This document shows positions 1 through 9,965 of a DNA stretch of 64,000 nucleotides, one piece after another. Every line of letters starts with the position of its first letter. The stretch's first letter is position 1. Below the pieces are notes generated by a model that was given only the letters and a program-made list of their open reading frames with translations, did no database searches and was not told the origin of the DNA. The stretch spans positions 3,472,001-3,536,000 of the forward strand of contig NZ_CP071060.1 in the NCBI RefSeq assembly GCF_017161445.1, in the 5' to 3' direction. The translations under genes and the position numbers were made by a program. The stretch is from Niveibacterium microcysteis. Its GTDB lineage: Bacteria; Pseudomonadota; Gammaproteobacteria; Burkholderiales; Rhodocyclaceae.

Positions 1-157
1 GGCTGCTGGCCGGGTAACCAAGCTCGATCGTTACCTTGGCGCGGCCGCCATCGATCGATGCGGCCTTCACGGCCTTGGCTGCGGCGTAGGGTTTGCCGGT
101 GTTAGGGTCGGTCAGGCTGCCGACGTGTTCGAGAAGCTGTTGCTGGCTGAGACTCAT
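1..157 (-). CDS. apbC: Iron-sulfur cluster carrier ApbC/Mrp, N-terminal fragment (runs off window)
   Basis: Only the first 52 codons lie in the window, reading leftwards from an ATG at 157. The fragment starts MSLSQQQLLEHVGSL and continues through a TDPNTGK segment, which matches the small N-terminal MIP18/DUF59-like domain that precedes the P-loop ATPase in proteobacterial ApbC/Mrp proteins. These scaffold or carry [4Fe-4S] clusters in the cytoplasm. The divergent partner is metG, and apbC-metG head to head is a common arrangement in proteobacteria, which supports the call. The Walker motifs and CXXC are outside the window, so the assignment rests on the N-terminus and context. Confidence 0.72.
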   Translation of the reverse strand, partial: MSLSQQQLLEHVGSLTDPNTGKPYAAAKAVKAASIDGGRAKVTIELGYPASS

Positions 158-409
158 CGATGCACTCGCTGGAAACGGAACAAACCCGGGCGCAAACCCG
201 ACTGATTTGCTCAAGTTTATCACGGCTAAACGGGTGACTCCGCGCACTCGATCTCCAATAACCGCGTCGCTGCGGCCGCCGCGCAGCACAGACAAGCGCC
301 GACGAGGGCGCTGACCTCGCGCATGAAACCCACGAATTCCAGTACTGGCGCGGCCGAAGCGCGCGCCGCTTGCTAGAATTCACGTTTTCCCCGCTGTCCC
401 GGAACGCAC
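158..409. promoter_or_regulatory. Divergent apbC/metG intergenic region
   Basis: 252 bases with no convincing gene. A TAGAAT hexamer at 374-379, 31 bases before the metG ATG, is a plausible -10 element, but there is no clear -35 at 17 bases. The same TAGAAT hexamer recurs upstream of other genes in this window (near 5940, 17776, 23890 and 61871), so it may be the usual -10 form in this organism. Confidence 0.35.
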
Positions 410-2500
410 ATGACCGCGCCACATCGCAAGCTCTTCGTCACGACCGCCCTGCCCTACGCGAACGCCGCCTTCCATATCGGCCACATCATGGAATACACCC
501 AGGCCGACATCTGGGTGCGGTATCAGCGAATGCGCGGTCACGAAGTGCACTTCGTCTGCGCGGACGATGCGCACGGCGCGCCGATCATGCTCAAGGCCGA
601 GGCCGAGGGCATCACGCCGCAGGCGTTGGTCGCCGGCATTGCGGCTGGCCGCCCGCAGTACCTCGATGGCTTCCATATCCGCTTCGACAACTGGCACTCG
701 ACCGATTCGCCGGAGAACGTCGAACTGTCGCAGGACATCTACGTGCGACTGCGCGAAGCGGGCTTCATCGACCGCAAGGTGATCGAGCAGTTCTTCGACC
801 CGGTCAAGTCGATGTTCCTGCCCGACCGCTACATCAAGGGCGAGTGCCCGCGCTGTGGCGCGAAGGATCAGTACGGCGACAACTGCGAGAGCTGCGGTGC
901 GGTGTACGCACCGACCGAGCTGAAGAACCCGTACTCGGCGCTCTCGGGCGCCACGCCGGTGATCAAGCAGTCGGAACACTTCTTTTTCCGCCTGTCGGAC
1001 CCGCGCTGCGTCGAGTTCCTGCGCGGCTGGACCCAGGACGGCCGGCTGCAGCCGCAGATCGCCAACAAGGCGAAGGAGTGGCTGGAGTCCGGTGACGGGC
1101 TCGCGGACTGGGACATCTCGCGCGACGAACCGTATTTCGGCATTCCGATCCCCGATGCGCCGGGCAAGTATTTCTATGTCTGGCTGGATGCGCCGATCGG
1201 TTACCTCGCGAGCCTGAAGAACCATTTCCACAAGCTCGGCGGTGACATGGCCGCCTTCCTCGCCGATAAGCAGACCGAACAGATCCACTTCATCGGCAAG
1301 GACATCGTCTACTTCCACTGCCTCTTCTGGCCCGCGATGCTGCATTTCGCCGGCACGCCTTACAAGGTGCCGAACAACGTCTTCGTGCATGGCTTCATGA
1401 CCGTGTCGGGCGAGAAGATGAGCAAGTCGCGCGGCACCGGCATCTCGCCGCTGCGCTACCTGGAACTCGGCATGAACGCCGAGTGGATGCGCTACTACAT
1501 CGCCGCCAAGCTCAACGCCAACGTCGAGGATGTGGATTTCACCTCCGAGGATTTCCTCGCCCGCGTCAATTCCGACCTGATCGGCAAGTACGTGAACATC
1601 GCCAGCCGCTGCGCCGGTTTCGTCACCAAACGCTTCGGCGGCAAGGTCTCGACCGAGTTCGGCACCGAGGGTGCCGCGCTGCTGTCGGCCATCGCCGCGG
1701 CAGCCGGCCCGGTCGGCGACTTCCTGGAAGGCCGTGAGTACTCGAAGGCGATCCGCGAAATCATGGCGCTGGCCGATCGCACCAACGAATACGTCAATGC
1801 CAATGCCCCGTGGGAACTGGCGAAGCAGGAAGGCCGCGAAGCGGACCTGCACCGCGTCTGCTCGGTGGCGCTGAACGCCTTCGCGCGCCTCACCCGCATG
1901 CTGGCGCCGGTGATGCCTGCCGTGGCGGGCAAGGTGGGCCGTCTGTTCAACTGCGATTTCTCGCGTTGGGACGACAGCAGCCTGCTGGCAACGATCAACC
2001 CCTACGAGCATCTGATGACCCGCGTCGATCCCAAGCAACTTGAGGCCTTGTTCCCGCCGCCCGAAAACATCCCGCCGACGGCGCCGGAGCAGCCCCAGCG
2101 CCACAGCCAGCACCAGACGCACGAAGCGGTGGAAGAAGCGAAGAAGGCTGACGAGTTCGAGCCCTTCATCAGCATCGATGACTTCGGCAAGGTCGATCTG
2201 CGCATCGCGAAGATCGTCTCGGCCGAGCATGTCGAAGGCGCTGCCAAGCTGCTGAAGCTGCAGTTGGATATCGGCGAAGCGAAGCCGCGCCAGGTCTTCG
2301 CCGGAATCAAGTCGGCCTACGACCCGGCCACGCTGGTCGGCCGCCTCACGGTGATGGTAGCCAACCTCGCGCCGCGCAAAATGAAGTTCGGCATGAGTGA
2401 AGGCATGGTGCTCGCCGCATCGGATGACACCGGCAACACGCCGGGCCTGTTCATTCTGTCGCCGGATTCGGGCGCAACGCCCGGCATGCGGGTCCGCTGA
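410..2500 (+). CDS. metG: Methionyl-tRNA synthetase
   Basis: A 696-residue class I aminoacyl-tRNA synthetase that charges tRNA-Met with methionine using ATP in the cytoplasm. The HIGH signature is at residues 22-25 and the KMSKS loop at 336-340. Two CXXC pairs around residues 146-162 form the zinc knuckle of the connective-peptide domain (MetG1 type). The C-terminal ~110 residues, starting at [19 protein letters not shown], form the EMAP/OB-fold tRNA-binding and dimerisation domain, so this is the long dimeric form. Full length for the family (E. coli 677). It is divergent from apbC and followed after 12 bases by a small membrane protein gene. Confidence 0.97.
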   Translation: MTAPHRKLFVTTALPYANAAFHIGHIMEYTQADIWVRYQRMRGHEVHFVCADDAHGAPIMLKAEAEGITPQALVAGIAAGRPQYLDGFHIRFDNWHSTDSPENVELSQDIYVRLREAGFIDRKVIEQFFDPVKSMFLPDRYIKGECPRCGAKDQYGDNCESCGAVYAPTELKNPYSALSGATPVIKQSEHFFFRLSDPRCVEFLRGWTQDGRLQPQIANKAKEWLESGDGLADWDISRDEPYFGIPIPDAPGKYFYVWLDAPIGYLASLKNHFHKLGGDMAAFLADKQTEQIHFIGKDIVYFHCLFWPAMLHFAGTPYKVPNNVFVHGFMTVSGEKMSKSRGTGISPLRYLELGMNAEWMRYYIAAKLNANVEDVDFTSEDFLARVNSDLIGKYVNIASRCAGFVTKRFGGKVSTEFGTEGAALLSAIAAAAGPVGDFLEGREYSKAIREIMALADRTNEYVNANAPWELAKQEGREADLHRVCSVALNAFARLTRMLAPVMPAVAGKVGRLFNCDFSRWDDSSLLATINPYEHLMTRVDPKQLEALFPPPENIPPTAPEQPQRHSQHQTHEAVEEAKKADEFEPFISIDDFGKVDLRIAKIVSAEHVEGAAKLLKLQLDIGEAKPRQVFAGIKSAYDPATLVGRLTVMVANLAPRKMKFGMSEGMVLAASDDTGNTPGLFILSPDSGATPGMRVR

Positions 2501-2512
2501 GGCCACGCAGCG

Positions 2513-2782
2513 ATGCTCAACCGCCCCAAACGCCGCGTCCGCCCGACGCCCACCATCATGATGTGGGCCCTGGTGGACGTGGCGGGCGTGCTGGCGCTCG
2601 CTCTGGGCGCCGGCTACCTGGTGCATGGTCCTGGCTTCTTCTTCAACAACGTTCCGGGCTCGACGCTGCAGGCGCTGGTTTTCACCTTCGGCGGCCTTGC
2701 AACGATCCTGGTCGCTGCAGTGAAGATGCTCGCCGAAGTCCTGAAGCAAATGCCGCAGGACGGATCGACAACCCAACCTTGA
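2513..2782 (+). CDS. Small two-helix membrane protein of unknown function
   Basis: Encodes 89 residues. A basic N-terminus (MLNRPKRRVRP) is followed by two hydrophobic stretches, about residues 15-38 and 50-75, which would give a hairpin with both ends in the cytoplasm. I do not recognise a family. It lies 12 bases after metG and 10 bases before the lrgA-like gene on the same strand, so it is probably co-transcribed with one or both. The reading frame has the strong third-position GC of its neighbours and covers nearly the whole gap, which supports a real gene. Confidence 0.6.
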   Translation: MLNRPKRRVRPTPTIMMWALVDVAGVLALALGAGYLVHGPGFFFNNVPGSTLQALVFTFGGLATILVAAVKMLAEVLKQMPQDGSTTQP

Positions 2783-2792
2783 TGACACGCTG

Positions 2793-3155
2793 ATGCTGGA
2801 AGGCCTGCTCGCCCTGCTCGTATTTCAACTGGTGGGCGAGGGGCTTGCGCGCCTGCTGCATCTGCCGATCCCCGGCCCGGTGCTCGGCCTGCTGGGGCTT
2901 TTCGCGGTGCTGCGCGCCCGGCCGCACTGGATCGAACGGCTGCGGCCGACGGCAGAAATGCTGCATGGCCATCTCGCGCTGCTGTTCGTGCCAGCCGGCG
3001 TGGGTGTCGTGATGTTCCTGCCGCGGCTGCGGGCCGAATGGCTGCCGATTGTCGTCGCGCTGCTGGTCAGCACCTCGGTCGGCCTGGTCGTCACGGCCTG
3101 GGTCGCGCACCGGCTGGCGCCCGAGCCGGAGTCGCCGCAGGAGGACGAATCGTGA
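2793..3155 (+). CDS. lrgA: LrgA/CidA family membrane protein
   Basis: A 120-residue integral membrane protein with four predicted helices and the family signature IPGPVLGLLGLF near residues 26-37. LrgA/CidA (YohJ) proteins are small holin-like proteins, implicated in control of murein hydrolase activity or in export of pyruvate or small metabolites. Its stop codon (TGA, 3153-3155) overlaps the GTG start of the lrgB gene, the classic lrgAB arrangement. The partner and the spacing make the call secure at family level. The physiological substrate cannot be read from sequence. Confidence 0.88.
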   Translation: MLEGLLALLVFQLVGEGLARLLHLPIPGPVLGLLGLFAVLRARPHWIERLRPTAEMLHGHLALLFVPAGVGVVMFLPRLRAEWLPIVVALLVSTSVGLVVTAWVAHRLAPEPESPQEDES

Positions 3156-3895
3156 CGGTGCTGCCGATCCGCGACGACATCTTCCGGCTGTGGGTCTATC
3201 TATCGGCCTCGCCACTGTTCGCGCTGAGCGCGACGCTGGGCGCCTACCTGCTGGCGCTGGCGCTGGCGCGCCGCCTCAACAACCATCCGCTGGCCAACCC
3301 GGTCGCGATCACGATCGTGCTGCTGGCGACCGGCATCTCGCTCGTTGGCGAGGACTATCAGCGCTACTTCGAAGGTGCACAGTTCGTGCACTTCCTGCTC
3401 GGCCCCGCTACGGTGGCGTTCGCGGTGCCGATGGCCGCGATGTGGTCGCGCATGCGGCGCATCCGCCTCGCGCTTGCGGTGGGCCTGATCGGCGGCGGCG
3501 CGGCCGGTGCCGCCAGTGCGGTGCTCACCGCGTGGGCGTTGGGCGCCAGCCACGAAACGCTGCTGGCCCTGATTCCGAAGTCCGTCACCACGCCTATCGC
3601 GATGGGTATCACCGAACAGATCGGCGGGCCGCCATCGCTGACTGCAGTGTTCTGCATTCTCACCGGCGTGGTCGGCGCCGTGGCCGGCCCCAGCCTGCTC
3701 GACAACTTCGGCGTACATCGCCCCGCGGTGCGGGGCTTTGCGCTGGGCACCGCTGCGCACGGTATCGGCACCGCGCGGGCCTTTCAGGAACACCCGGAGG
3801 CCGGCGCCTTCGCGGGCCTCGCGCTCGGCATCCACGGGCTGGTCGCGGCAATGCTGATTCCGCTGATCGTTGCACTGTGGCTGAAGCTGGTGTGA
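3152..3895 (+). CDS. lrgB: LrgB family membrane protein
   Basis: Encodes 247 residues from a GTG at 3152, chosen because it overlaps the lrgA stop by four bases and follows a strong GCAGGAGG ribosome site at 3138-3145. The open frame extends further upstream inside lrgA but that part is not credible. About seven hydrophobic helices are present. The family hallmark PKSVTTPIAMGITEQIGG occurs around residues 145-162. It works with LrgA at the inner membrane, with proposed roles in cell-lysis control or metabolite transport. Confidence 0.9.
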   Translation: MTVLPIRDDIFRLWVYLSASPLFALSATLGAYLLALALARRLNNHPLANPVAITIVLLATGISLVGEDYQRYFEGAQFVHFLLGPATVAFAVPMAAMWSRMRRIRLALAVGLIGGGAAGAASAVLTAWALGASHETLLALIPKSVTTPIAMGITEQIGGPPSLTAVFCILTGVVGAVAGPSLLDNFGVHRPAVRGFALGTAAHGIGTARAFQEHPEAGAFAGLALGIHGLVAAMLIPLIVALWLKLV

Positions 3896-4005
3896 CGCGA
3901 TGCCGTTGACCCGTACCAAACGCTGGATCACGCAGCACCGGGTCGGCCCCGGCGCCTGCGCCATGCATGACCCCACCTACCGTCAATGCATTGGAGCGCT
4001 TCACC

Positions 4006-5655
4006 GTGATCAACTTCAAACCGAAACTGTTCGTCACCCTGCCCGGCTATAGCCGGCAACAACTCACACAAGACCTCTCGGCCGGCCTGACCGTCGGCGT
4101 GCTCGCGCTACCGCTTGCGATGGCTTTTGCGATTGCCAGCGGCATGTCGCCCACCGCAGGCATCTGGACCGCCATCGTCGCCGGCCTGCTGATTGCAGCC
4201 CTTGGCGGGTCACGAGTACAGATCGGCGGCCCGACCGGCGCCTTCATCCCGATCATCTACGGCATCGTCGCGCACTACGGCGTGCAGAATCTGCTGATCG
4301 CGACGATGCTGGCCGGTGCGATCCTCGTTGGCCTCGCGCTCGCGCGGCTCGGCAGCCTGATCCGCTTCATCCCGCGCACCGTGGTGATCGGCTTCACCAA
4401 CGGCATCGCAGTGGTGATCTTCCTCGCACAGATCAAGGATTTCCTCGGCCTGCCGATCGAAAACCTGCCGGCCGAGTTCTTCGCCAAGGTCCGCACGCTG
4501 TTCTATGCGGTCCCACATGCCGATGTGCCCACGGTGCTCCTCGCCTTCACATCGCTTGGCGTATTGCTGGGCTGGAACCGCATGGCAAAGCGTGTGGCAT
4601 GGATGGCGCGGGTGCCCGGCCCGCTCGCGGTGCTGGTCATCGCAACGGCGGCCAACGCCGTGCTGAAGCTGCCGGTGGAAACCATTGGCAGTCGCTTCGG
4701 CGGCATCCCCCAGGCGATCCCGCCGATCAGCCTGCCCGAACTGACGCTCTCCGATCTTGGCCGCCTGATTTCGCCGGCCATCACCATTGCGCTGCTCGGC
4801 GCAATCGAATCGCTGTTGTCGGCACGGGTGGCGGATGCCGCGATCGAGGACCGCCACGACCCCAACCAGGAGTTGATGGCACAGGGGCTCGCGAATCTGG
4901 CGGCGCCACTGTTCGGCGGCTTTGCCGCCACTGGCGCCATCGCCCGCACCGCAACCAACGTGCGCAGTGGCGGCCGCACGCCGGTTGCCGGCATCGCCCA
5001 CTCGATCACCCTGCTGCTGGTGGTGCTGATCGCCGCGCCGGCGGCCGCCTATGTGCCGCTGGCAACCCTGTCGGCGATCGTCGTGCTGGTATCGATCAAC
5101 ATGGGCGAGTGGCATGAGTTCCGCGAACTGCGGCGCTATTCCCTGAACTACCGCGTCGTGCTGCTGGCGACTTTCCTGATCACGGTGATCTTCGACCTCA
5201 CGCTGGCGGTCGAAATCGGCATGGTGCTGGCGAGCCTGTTCTTCATCTACCGGGTTCAGACGCTGTCGGGTGTAGAACGCCTCGCCCTGCCGGCACAGGG
5301 GCCTGACGGCGCGAGCAACGAAGGCATCGCGGCCTTCCACCTGTTCGGCTCGATGTTCTTCGGCTCGGTCGGCAAGATCGAAGATGAACTCGACGTAAAG
5401 CAACTCGAAGGCACAATCGTGGTGCTGGACATGTACAAGGTGATCAACCTCGACACCACCGCACTGGAAATGCTCGACAACCTGCTGCGCGACCTGCGCA
5501 AGGCAAAGGCGGACCTTGTGCTGTGCGGCCTCAACAAGCAGCCGCTGTCGATCATCCAGCGCTCCGGCTTCGCTGACCGTCTTGGCAACAACCACTTCTG
5601 TGACACGCTGCAAGCGGGCGTGGAAGAGGCACGACTTCTGAGGAAACTGGCATGA
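4006..5655 (+). CDS. SulP family anion transporter with STAS domain
   Basis: Start taken at GTG 4006, giving [19 protein letters not shown], the usual SulP beginning, with GGAG 10 bases upstream. An in-frame ATG at 3967 would add 13 residues without a ribosome site. The 549-residue protein has a 14-helix transport core (about residues 15-410, including GGPTGAF and the [13 protein letters not shown] segment) and a C-terminal cytoplasmic STAS domain (about 430-545). Family members move sulfate, bicarbonate or organic anions. The related aspartate/succinate and bicarbonate transporters cannot be told apart here. The acyP gene overlaps its stop by four bases. Confidence 0.92.
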   Translation: MINFKPKLFVTLPGYSRQQLTQDLSAGLTVGVLALPLAMAFAIASGMSPTAGIWTAIVAGLLIAALGGSRVQIGGPTGAFIPIIYGIVAHYGVQNLLIATMLAGAILVGLALARLGSLIRFIPRTVVIGFTNGIAVVIFLAQIKDFLGLPIENLPAEFFAKVRTLFYAVPHADVPTVLLAFTSLGVLLGWNRMAKRVAWMARVPGPLAVLVIATAANAVLKLPVETIGSRFGGIPQAIPPISLPELTLSDLGRLISPAITIALLGAIESLLSARVADAAIEDRHDPNQELMAQGLANLAAPLFGGFAATGAIARTATNVRSGGRTPVAGIAHSITLLLVVLIAAPAAAYVPLATLSAIVVLVSINMGEWHEFRELRRYSLNYRVVLLATFLITVIFDLTLAVEIGMVLASLFFIYRVQTLSGVERLALPAQGPDGASNEGIAAFHLFGSMFFGSVGKIEDELDVKQLEGTIVVLDMYKVINLDTTALEMLDNLLRDLRKAKADLVLCGLNKQPLSIIQRSGFADRLGNNHFCDTLQAGVEEARLLRKLA

Positions 5656-5942
5656 AGACACTGCGCACCGAACACCTGCTGATCACCGGCGTCGTCCAGG
5701 GCGTTGGCTACCGCTGGTCGATGGTGCAGGTGGCCGAACGACTCGAGATCGCCGGCTGGGTGCGCAATCGCCGCGATGGCAGCGTGGAGGCCTTCGTGCG
5801 CGGCCGGCCAGAAGCCATCGAGGCGCTCGTGACCTGGGCTCGACGCGGCCCGCCGGCCGCGCGGGTCACCGAGGTGTTGCGCAATCCGGCCGAAGATGAC
5901 GATTCGGTGACATGGGGTTTTTCCGAGCGCCCGACGGTCTAG
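5652..5942 (+). CDS. acyP: Acylphosphatase
   Basis: Encodes 96 residues. Acylphosphatases hydrolyse the carboxyl-phosphate bond of acyl phosphates. The active-site loop [12 protein letters not shown] (residues 13-24) carries the catalytic arginine, and the catalytic asparagine is in the [14 protein letters not shown] segment (about 35-48). Normal family length. The ATG overlaps the SulP stop (ATGA), so the two are translationally coupled. Confidence 0.95.
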   Translation: MKTLRTEHLLITGVVQGVGYRWSMVQVAERLEIAGWVRNRRDGSVEAFVRGRPEAIEALVTWARRGPPAARVTEVLRNPAEDDDSVTWGFSERPTV

Positions 5943-6135
5943 AATGAGAGTTTGCTACAGCAAGGTTTGACGCCCTTCAAGGTGTCGGGAATACTCCCGC
6001 GCCCAACCCACTTGGAAGCCAGTGCGTCCTGCCCGCAAGCAGTGCAGACCCCGGCCCGGTGCTCGCACCGGACACATCACGGGGCTCCGCGCGGCAAGAC
6101 TCCCGGCTTCCCGGACATTCAACAAGGAGAATCAA
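5943..6135 (+). promoter_or_regulatory. Leader region of peroxiredoxin gene with stem-loop
   Basis: 193 bases between acyP and the peroxiredoxin gene. A TAGAAT hexamer at 5940-5945 could be a -10 box, which would give a leader of about 180 bases. A perfect 7-base-pair stem-loop, CCGGTGC-TC-GCACCGG, sits at 6056-6071. AAGGAG at 6124-6129 is the ribosome-binding site. No regulator motif such as an OxyR site is evident to me. Confidence 0.3.
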
Positions 6136-6738
6136 ATGGCTGTTCTCGTCGGCAAGCAAGCCCCGGATTTCGTCGCAACCGCCGTTCTCGGCAACAACGA
6201 GATCGTTGAAAACTACAAGCTGTCGGACGCCCTCAAGGGCAAGTACGGCGTGATCTTCTTCTACCCGCTGGATTTCACCTTCGTCTGCCCGTCCGAGCTG
6301 ATCGCCTTCGACCATCGCCTGGAAGAGTTCAAGCAGCGCGGCGTTGAAGTGATCGGCGTCTCGATCGACTCGCAATTCACCCACCTCGCGTGGAAGAACA
6401 CCCCGGTCAACAACGGCGGTATCGGCCAAGTCGGCTACACCCTGGTTGCCGACATCAAGCACGACATCTGCCGTGCCTACGACGTGGAAGCCGCCGGTGG
6501 TGTCGCGTTCCGCGGCTCCTTCCTGATCGACAAGGCCGGCGTCGTGCGTCACCAGGTCGTCAATGACCTGCCGCTGGGCCGCAACGTCGACGAAATGATC
6601 CGCATGGTCGATGCGCTGCAATTCACGGAAGAGCACGGCGAGGTCTGCCCGGCAGGCTGGAACAAGGGCAAGGCCGGCATGAAGGCCTCGACCGCCGGTG
6701 TCGCCGAGTACCTGGCCAGCCACGCCAAGGAACTGTAA
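6136..6738 (+). CDS. Typical 2-Cys peroxiredoxin (AhpC/TSA family)
   Basis: Encodes 200 residues from ATG 6136, preceded by AAGGAG. An upstream in-frame ATG at 6022 is rejected because the family begins at MAVLVGKQAPDF. It reduces hydrogen peroxide, organic peroxides and peroxynitrite in the cytoplasm. The peroxidatic cysteine is C51 in DFTFVCPSEL and the resolving cysteine C171 in GEVCPAGW. No C-terminal YF motif is present, so the robust, hyperoxidation-resistant type is likely. It is a single gene closed by a strong terminator at 6767-6801. Confidence 0.95.
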   Translation: MAVLVGKQAPDFVATAVLGNNEIVENYKLSDALKGKYGVIFFYPLDFTFVCPSELIAFDHRLEEFKQRGVEVIGVSIDSQFTHLAWKNTPVNNGGIGQVGYTLVADIKHDICRAYDVEAAGGVAFRGSFLIDKAGVVRHQVVNDLPLGRNVDEMIRMVDALQFTEEHGEVCPAGWNKGKAGMKASTAGVAEYLASHAKEL

Positions 6739-6766
6739 GCAAAACCGGTTCGTCCGAAAGGTCGAC

Positions 6767-6801
6767 AAAAGGGCCCCGCCTTGGCGGGGCCCTTTGCTTT
6801 T
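6767..6801 (+). terminator. Rho-independent terminator after peroxiredoxin gene
   Basis: A run of A is followed by GGGCCCCGCC (6771-6780), a TT apex and GGCGGGGCCC (6783-6792), then TTTGCTTTT. The 10-base-pair all-GC stem with flanking A and T tracts is a textbook intrinsic terminator, and because it is symmetric it could also act on the other strand. Confidence 0.93.
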
Positions 6802-6902
6802 GGCGCAAAGCCTGGCGCAGCGAACGACGCCTTCAAGTTCTGCGCCCCCTGACCGTAAACCGGAGTGTCCGCCCATAAACGGGAGCTTGGCTCGTTCGCC
6901 GC

Positions 6903-9900
6903 ATGCACGCAGTACGCCACATCCCGCTCGCACTTGCTTCCCTCACCGCCACCGCACCGGCCTTTGCCAGCGACGCTGGCGGCGGCGCCGGCATGTGGAT
7001 CTGGATCTCGGTCATCGCGATCCTCATGGCTGCGCTGGCAATCGTGGTCGCCATCGAGGCGCGCCGCCGCACCGAGACGCTGAAACAGCTGCGCGATGAG
7101 GCGCGTACCGAAGCCGAACGCTTTCGCAAGACGATCGAAGGCACCAATGCCGTGGCGTGGGAGTTCGACCCCACCAACAACCTGTGCAGCTATGTCTCGC
7201 CCCAGGCTGAGCTGCTGCTGGGATTTCCGCTGAACGCCTGGACGCAACCGGGTTTCTGGCGCGAGAACATTCATCCGGAAGATCGCAGCTTCGTCATCGA
7301 GTTCTTCCGCGCGCAGACCGAACTCGGCTACGACCATGAACTTGAGTACCGGATGCTGCATGCCGACGGCCAGACCGTCTTCGTGCGCGACATGCGGACA
7401 GTGCACCGCAAGCCCGATGGCAGCATCGATCGCATCAGCAGCCTGCTGATCAACCTGTCGGTGCACAAGGCCACCGAGGCCGCACTCGAAGACAGCGAAG
7501 CCCGCTTCCGCTCCACCTTCGAACAGGCCGCGGTAGGTATCGCGATGTGTTCGCTGGCCGGGCGCTACTCGCGCGTCAACCGCCGATTCACCGAGATCTC
7601 CGGCTATTCCGAAGCGGATCTGCTGCAGATGGGCTTCCGCGAGTTGGTTCACGCGGACGACGCCCAGCGCTTTGACGCCCAGTTGATGCCCCTCGCCGGA
7701 TCCGACCGCGAGGTGATCACGCTCGAAATGCGCATCCGCCGGCGCGATGGCAGCCTGGTGTGGGTCGCCATGACGGTCAGCGTGGTCCGCGCCTTGTCGC
7801 GCGATCCGAGCCAGTACATGGTCGTGATCGAGGACATCAGCGGCCGCAAGCAGACCGAAGCGGTGCTGCGTGAGAGCGAAGCGCGCATGCGCACCATCAT
7901 CAGCTCGCTCGACGAAGGCATCGTGATGCGCAACGCAGCCGGTGACGTCGAGGTGTGCAACGAGGCGGTCGCAAAGATCTACGGCATGACGCTGGCGGAG
8001 TTCTACCGCTTCCGGCTGGACTCGGGCCAGATCGAATTCGTATTCGCGGACGGTTCCCAGCGCGCCGCGGAAACCCTGCCGCCCATGCTTGCTCTCGCCG
8101 GTGACGAACCGGTGGCGGACATGATCGCCTTCCGCAACCAAGACGGCGAGATCCGGACCCTCTGGACCAAATCCACGCCGCTGCATCGCGAGGACGACCC
8201 CCGCCCGTATGCGGTGGTCACAACCGTCACGGACATGACGCAACGCCTGCAGGGCGAAGCAGAATTGCGCCTCGCCGCATCGGTGTTCGAGAACAGCGTC
8301 GAAGCCATCGTCGTCGCCGGGGCGGACCGCAACATCGTGCGGGTGAACCCCGCTTTCAGCACCGTCACCGGGTTTGAAGTGCGCGACGTGATCGGGCACA
8401 GCCTGCCGGATGTGACCGGTAGCCGCCATGAAACCGGCTTCTTCGAGGGCGTCTGGCGCAGCATCGAACGCGACGGCTTCTGGCAAGGCGAGGTCTGGAA
8501 CACCCGCAAGAACGGCAAAGCGTTCCCGGCCTGGCTGTCGATCAGCTCGGTGCGCGACCACGATGGTCTGATATCGAACTACGTCGCGGTGTTCTCGGAC
8601 ATTACCGAGCGCAAGGCGAACGAGGCCCGCATCGCCTACCTGGCCCACCACGATCCGCTGACCGGCCTGCCCAACCGCGCGCTGATGCAGGATCGACTGT
8701 CCCAGTCGCTGGCCCGTGCGCACCGCGAGCGCACGATGGTCGGCCTGCTGTTCCTCGATCTCGATCGTTTCAAGATGATCAACGACTCGCTCGGCCACCA
8801 CGCCGGCGATCGCCTGCTGCAGCAGGTCGCCGAACGGGTGCGTACCTGCGTGCGGGACTCGGACACGATCTGCCGCCAGGGCGGTGACGAGTTCATCATC
8901 GTGCTCAACGACATGCCCAACACCCGCGCACCTGCGCGCGTGGCAGAAAAGATCCTGGGCTCGCTGGCCGAGCCCTTCGATGTGGATACCCACCGGATCG
9001 GCACCTCGTTCTCGATCGGCATCGCGGTGTATCCGAACGACGGCCGCGACCCTGAAAGCCTGATGAAGAACGCCGATACGGCGATGTATCACGCCAAGGA
9101 AAGCGGGCGGAACACCTTCCGCTTCTTTACCGAGGCGATGAACGCCAACGCGCTGGAACGGCTGCAGCTCGAAAACGCGCTGCGCCAGGCGGTGGAACGC
9201 AACGAACTCACGCTGTACTACCAGCCGCAGGTGTCGCTGAAGGACGGCATGGTGGTCGGCGCCGAGGCGCTGCTGCGCTGGCAGCACCCGCAGCGCGGCT
9301 TCATCTCGCCCGCCCGCTTCATCCCGATCGCCGAAGAATCAGGTCTGATCGTACCGATCGGCCGCTGGGTGCTGCGCGAAGCCTGCCGGCAGGCGCGCGC
9401 TTGGGAGAAACAGGGCCTGCCGCCAATCATGATGGCGGTGAACATGTCGGCCCTGCAGTTCCGCCGCGACAACGTCGTCGCGATGGTGCGCGAGGTACTT
9501 GAAGAGACCGGTCACGAGCCGGACCGCGTCGAACTCGAACTCACCGAATCGCTGCTGATGGAAAACGCTGGCGAGGTGCTCTCGACGATCCAGCAACTGA
9601 AGGGGCTCGGCGTTCGCTTGTCGATCGACGACTTCGGCACCGGTTATTCAAGTCTCTCCTACCTCAAGCGCTTTGCGGTGGATCGCTTGAAGATCGACCA
9701 GAGCTTCGTGCGCGACGTGCCGATTGACTCGGACGATGCGGCGATCGTGCGCGCGATCATCCAGCTGGGCGAAGCGCTCAAGCTCGACGTGATTGCCGAA
9801 GGGGCCGAAACGATCGCGCAGGTTGAATTCCTGCGCCGCGAGGGCTGCTCGGAAGCGCAGGGTTACTACTGGTGCCCGCCGGTACCGCCGGGCGTGTTCC

Positions 9901-9965
9901 AGAGCATGCTGCATCGGGGCATCATCACGCCCGAGGCCGATCGCGCGATGCTCAGCATCGGCTAA
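6903..9965 (+). CDS. PAS-GGDEF-EAL cyclic-di-GMP signalling protein
   Basis: Encodes 1020 residues. A signal-like N-terminus and one clear transmembrane helix (about residues 30-50) anchor it in the inner membrane. Four PAS/PAC units follow (roughly 70-190, 195-315, 320-440 and 445-565), then GGDEF at 660-664 and EAL at 788-790. Both catalytic motifs are intact, including the DDFGTGYSSL and AEGAET segments of the phosphodiesterase half. It can therefore in principle make and break c-di-GMP. The RxxD inhibitory site does not appear before GGDEF. It overlaps the end of comF by four bases, convergently. Confidence 0.95.
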   Translation: MHAVRHIPLALASLTATAPAFASDAGGGAGMWIWISVIAILMAALAIVVAIEARRRTETLKQLRDEARTEAERFRKTIEGTNAVAWEFDPTNNLCSYVSPQAELLLGFPLNAWTQPGFWRENIHPEDRSFVIEFFRAQTELGYDHELEYRMLHADGQTVFVRDMRTVHRKPDGSIDRISSLLINLSVHKATEAALEDSEARFRSTFEQAAVGIAMCSLAGRYSRVNRRFTEISGYSEADLLQMGFRELVHADDAQRFDAQLMPLAGSDREVITLEMRIRRRDGSLVWVAMTVSVVRALSRDPSQYMVVIEDISGRKQTEAVLRESEARMRTIISSLDEGIVMRNAAGDVEVCNEAVAKIYGMTLAEFYRFRLDSGQIEFVFADGSQRAAETLPPMLALAGDEPVADMIAFRNQDGEIRTLWTKSTPLHREDDPRPYAVVTTVTDMTQRLQGEAELRLAASVFENSVEAIVVAGADRNIVRVNPAFSTVTGFEVRDVIGHSLPDVTGSRHETGFFEGVWRSIERDGFWQGEVWNTRKNGKAFPAWLSISSVRDHDGLISNYVAVFSDITERKANEARIAYLAHHDPLTGLPNRALMQDRLSQSLARAHRERTMVGLLFLDLDRFKMINDSLGHHAGDRLLQQVAERVRTCVRDSDTICRQGGDEFIIVLNDMPNTRAPARVAEKILGSLAEPFDVDTHRIGTSFSIGIAVYPNDGRDPESLMKNADTAMYHAKESGRNTFRFFTEAMNANALERLQLENALRQAVERNELTLYYQPQVSLKDGMVVGAEALLRWQHPQRGFISPARFIPIAEESGLIVPIGRWVLREACRQARAWEKQGLPPIMMAVNMSALQFRRDNVVAMVREVLEETGHEPDRVELELTESLLMENAGEVLSTIQQLKGLGVRLSIDDFGTGYSSLSYLKRFAVDRLKIDQSFVRDVPIDSDDAAIVRAIIQLGEALKLDVIAEGAETIAQVEFLRREGCSEAQGYYWCPPVPPGVFQSMLHRGIITPEADRAMLSIG

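Noticed and set aside
380..2788. 802-codon open frame opposite metG
   Set aside because: A GC-rich shadow of metG with no ribosome site and a protein rich in His, Arg and Gln; similar long shadows at 6549-9287 (-) and 30231-32750 (+) are rejected for the same reason.
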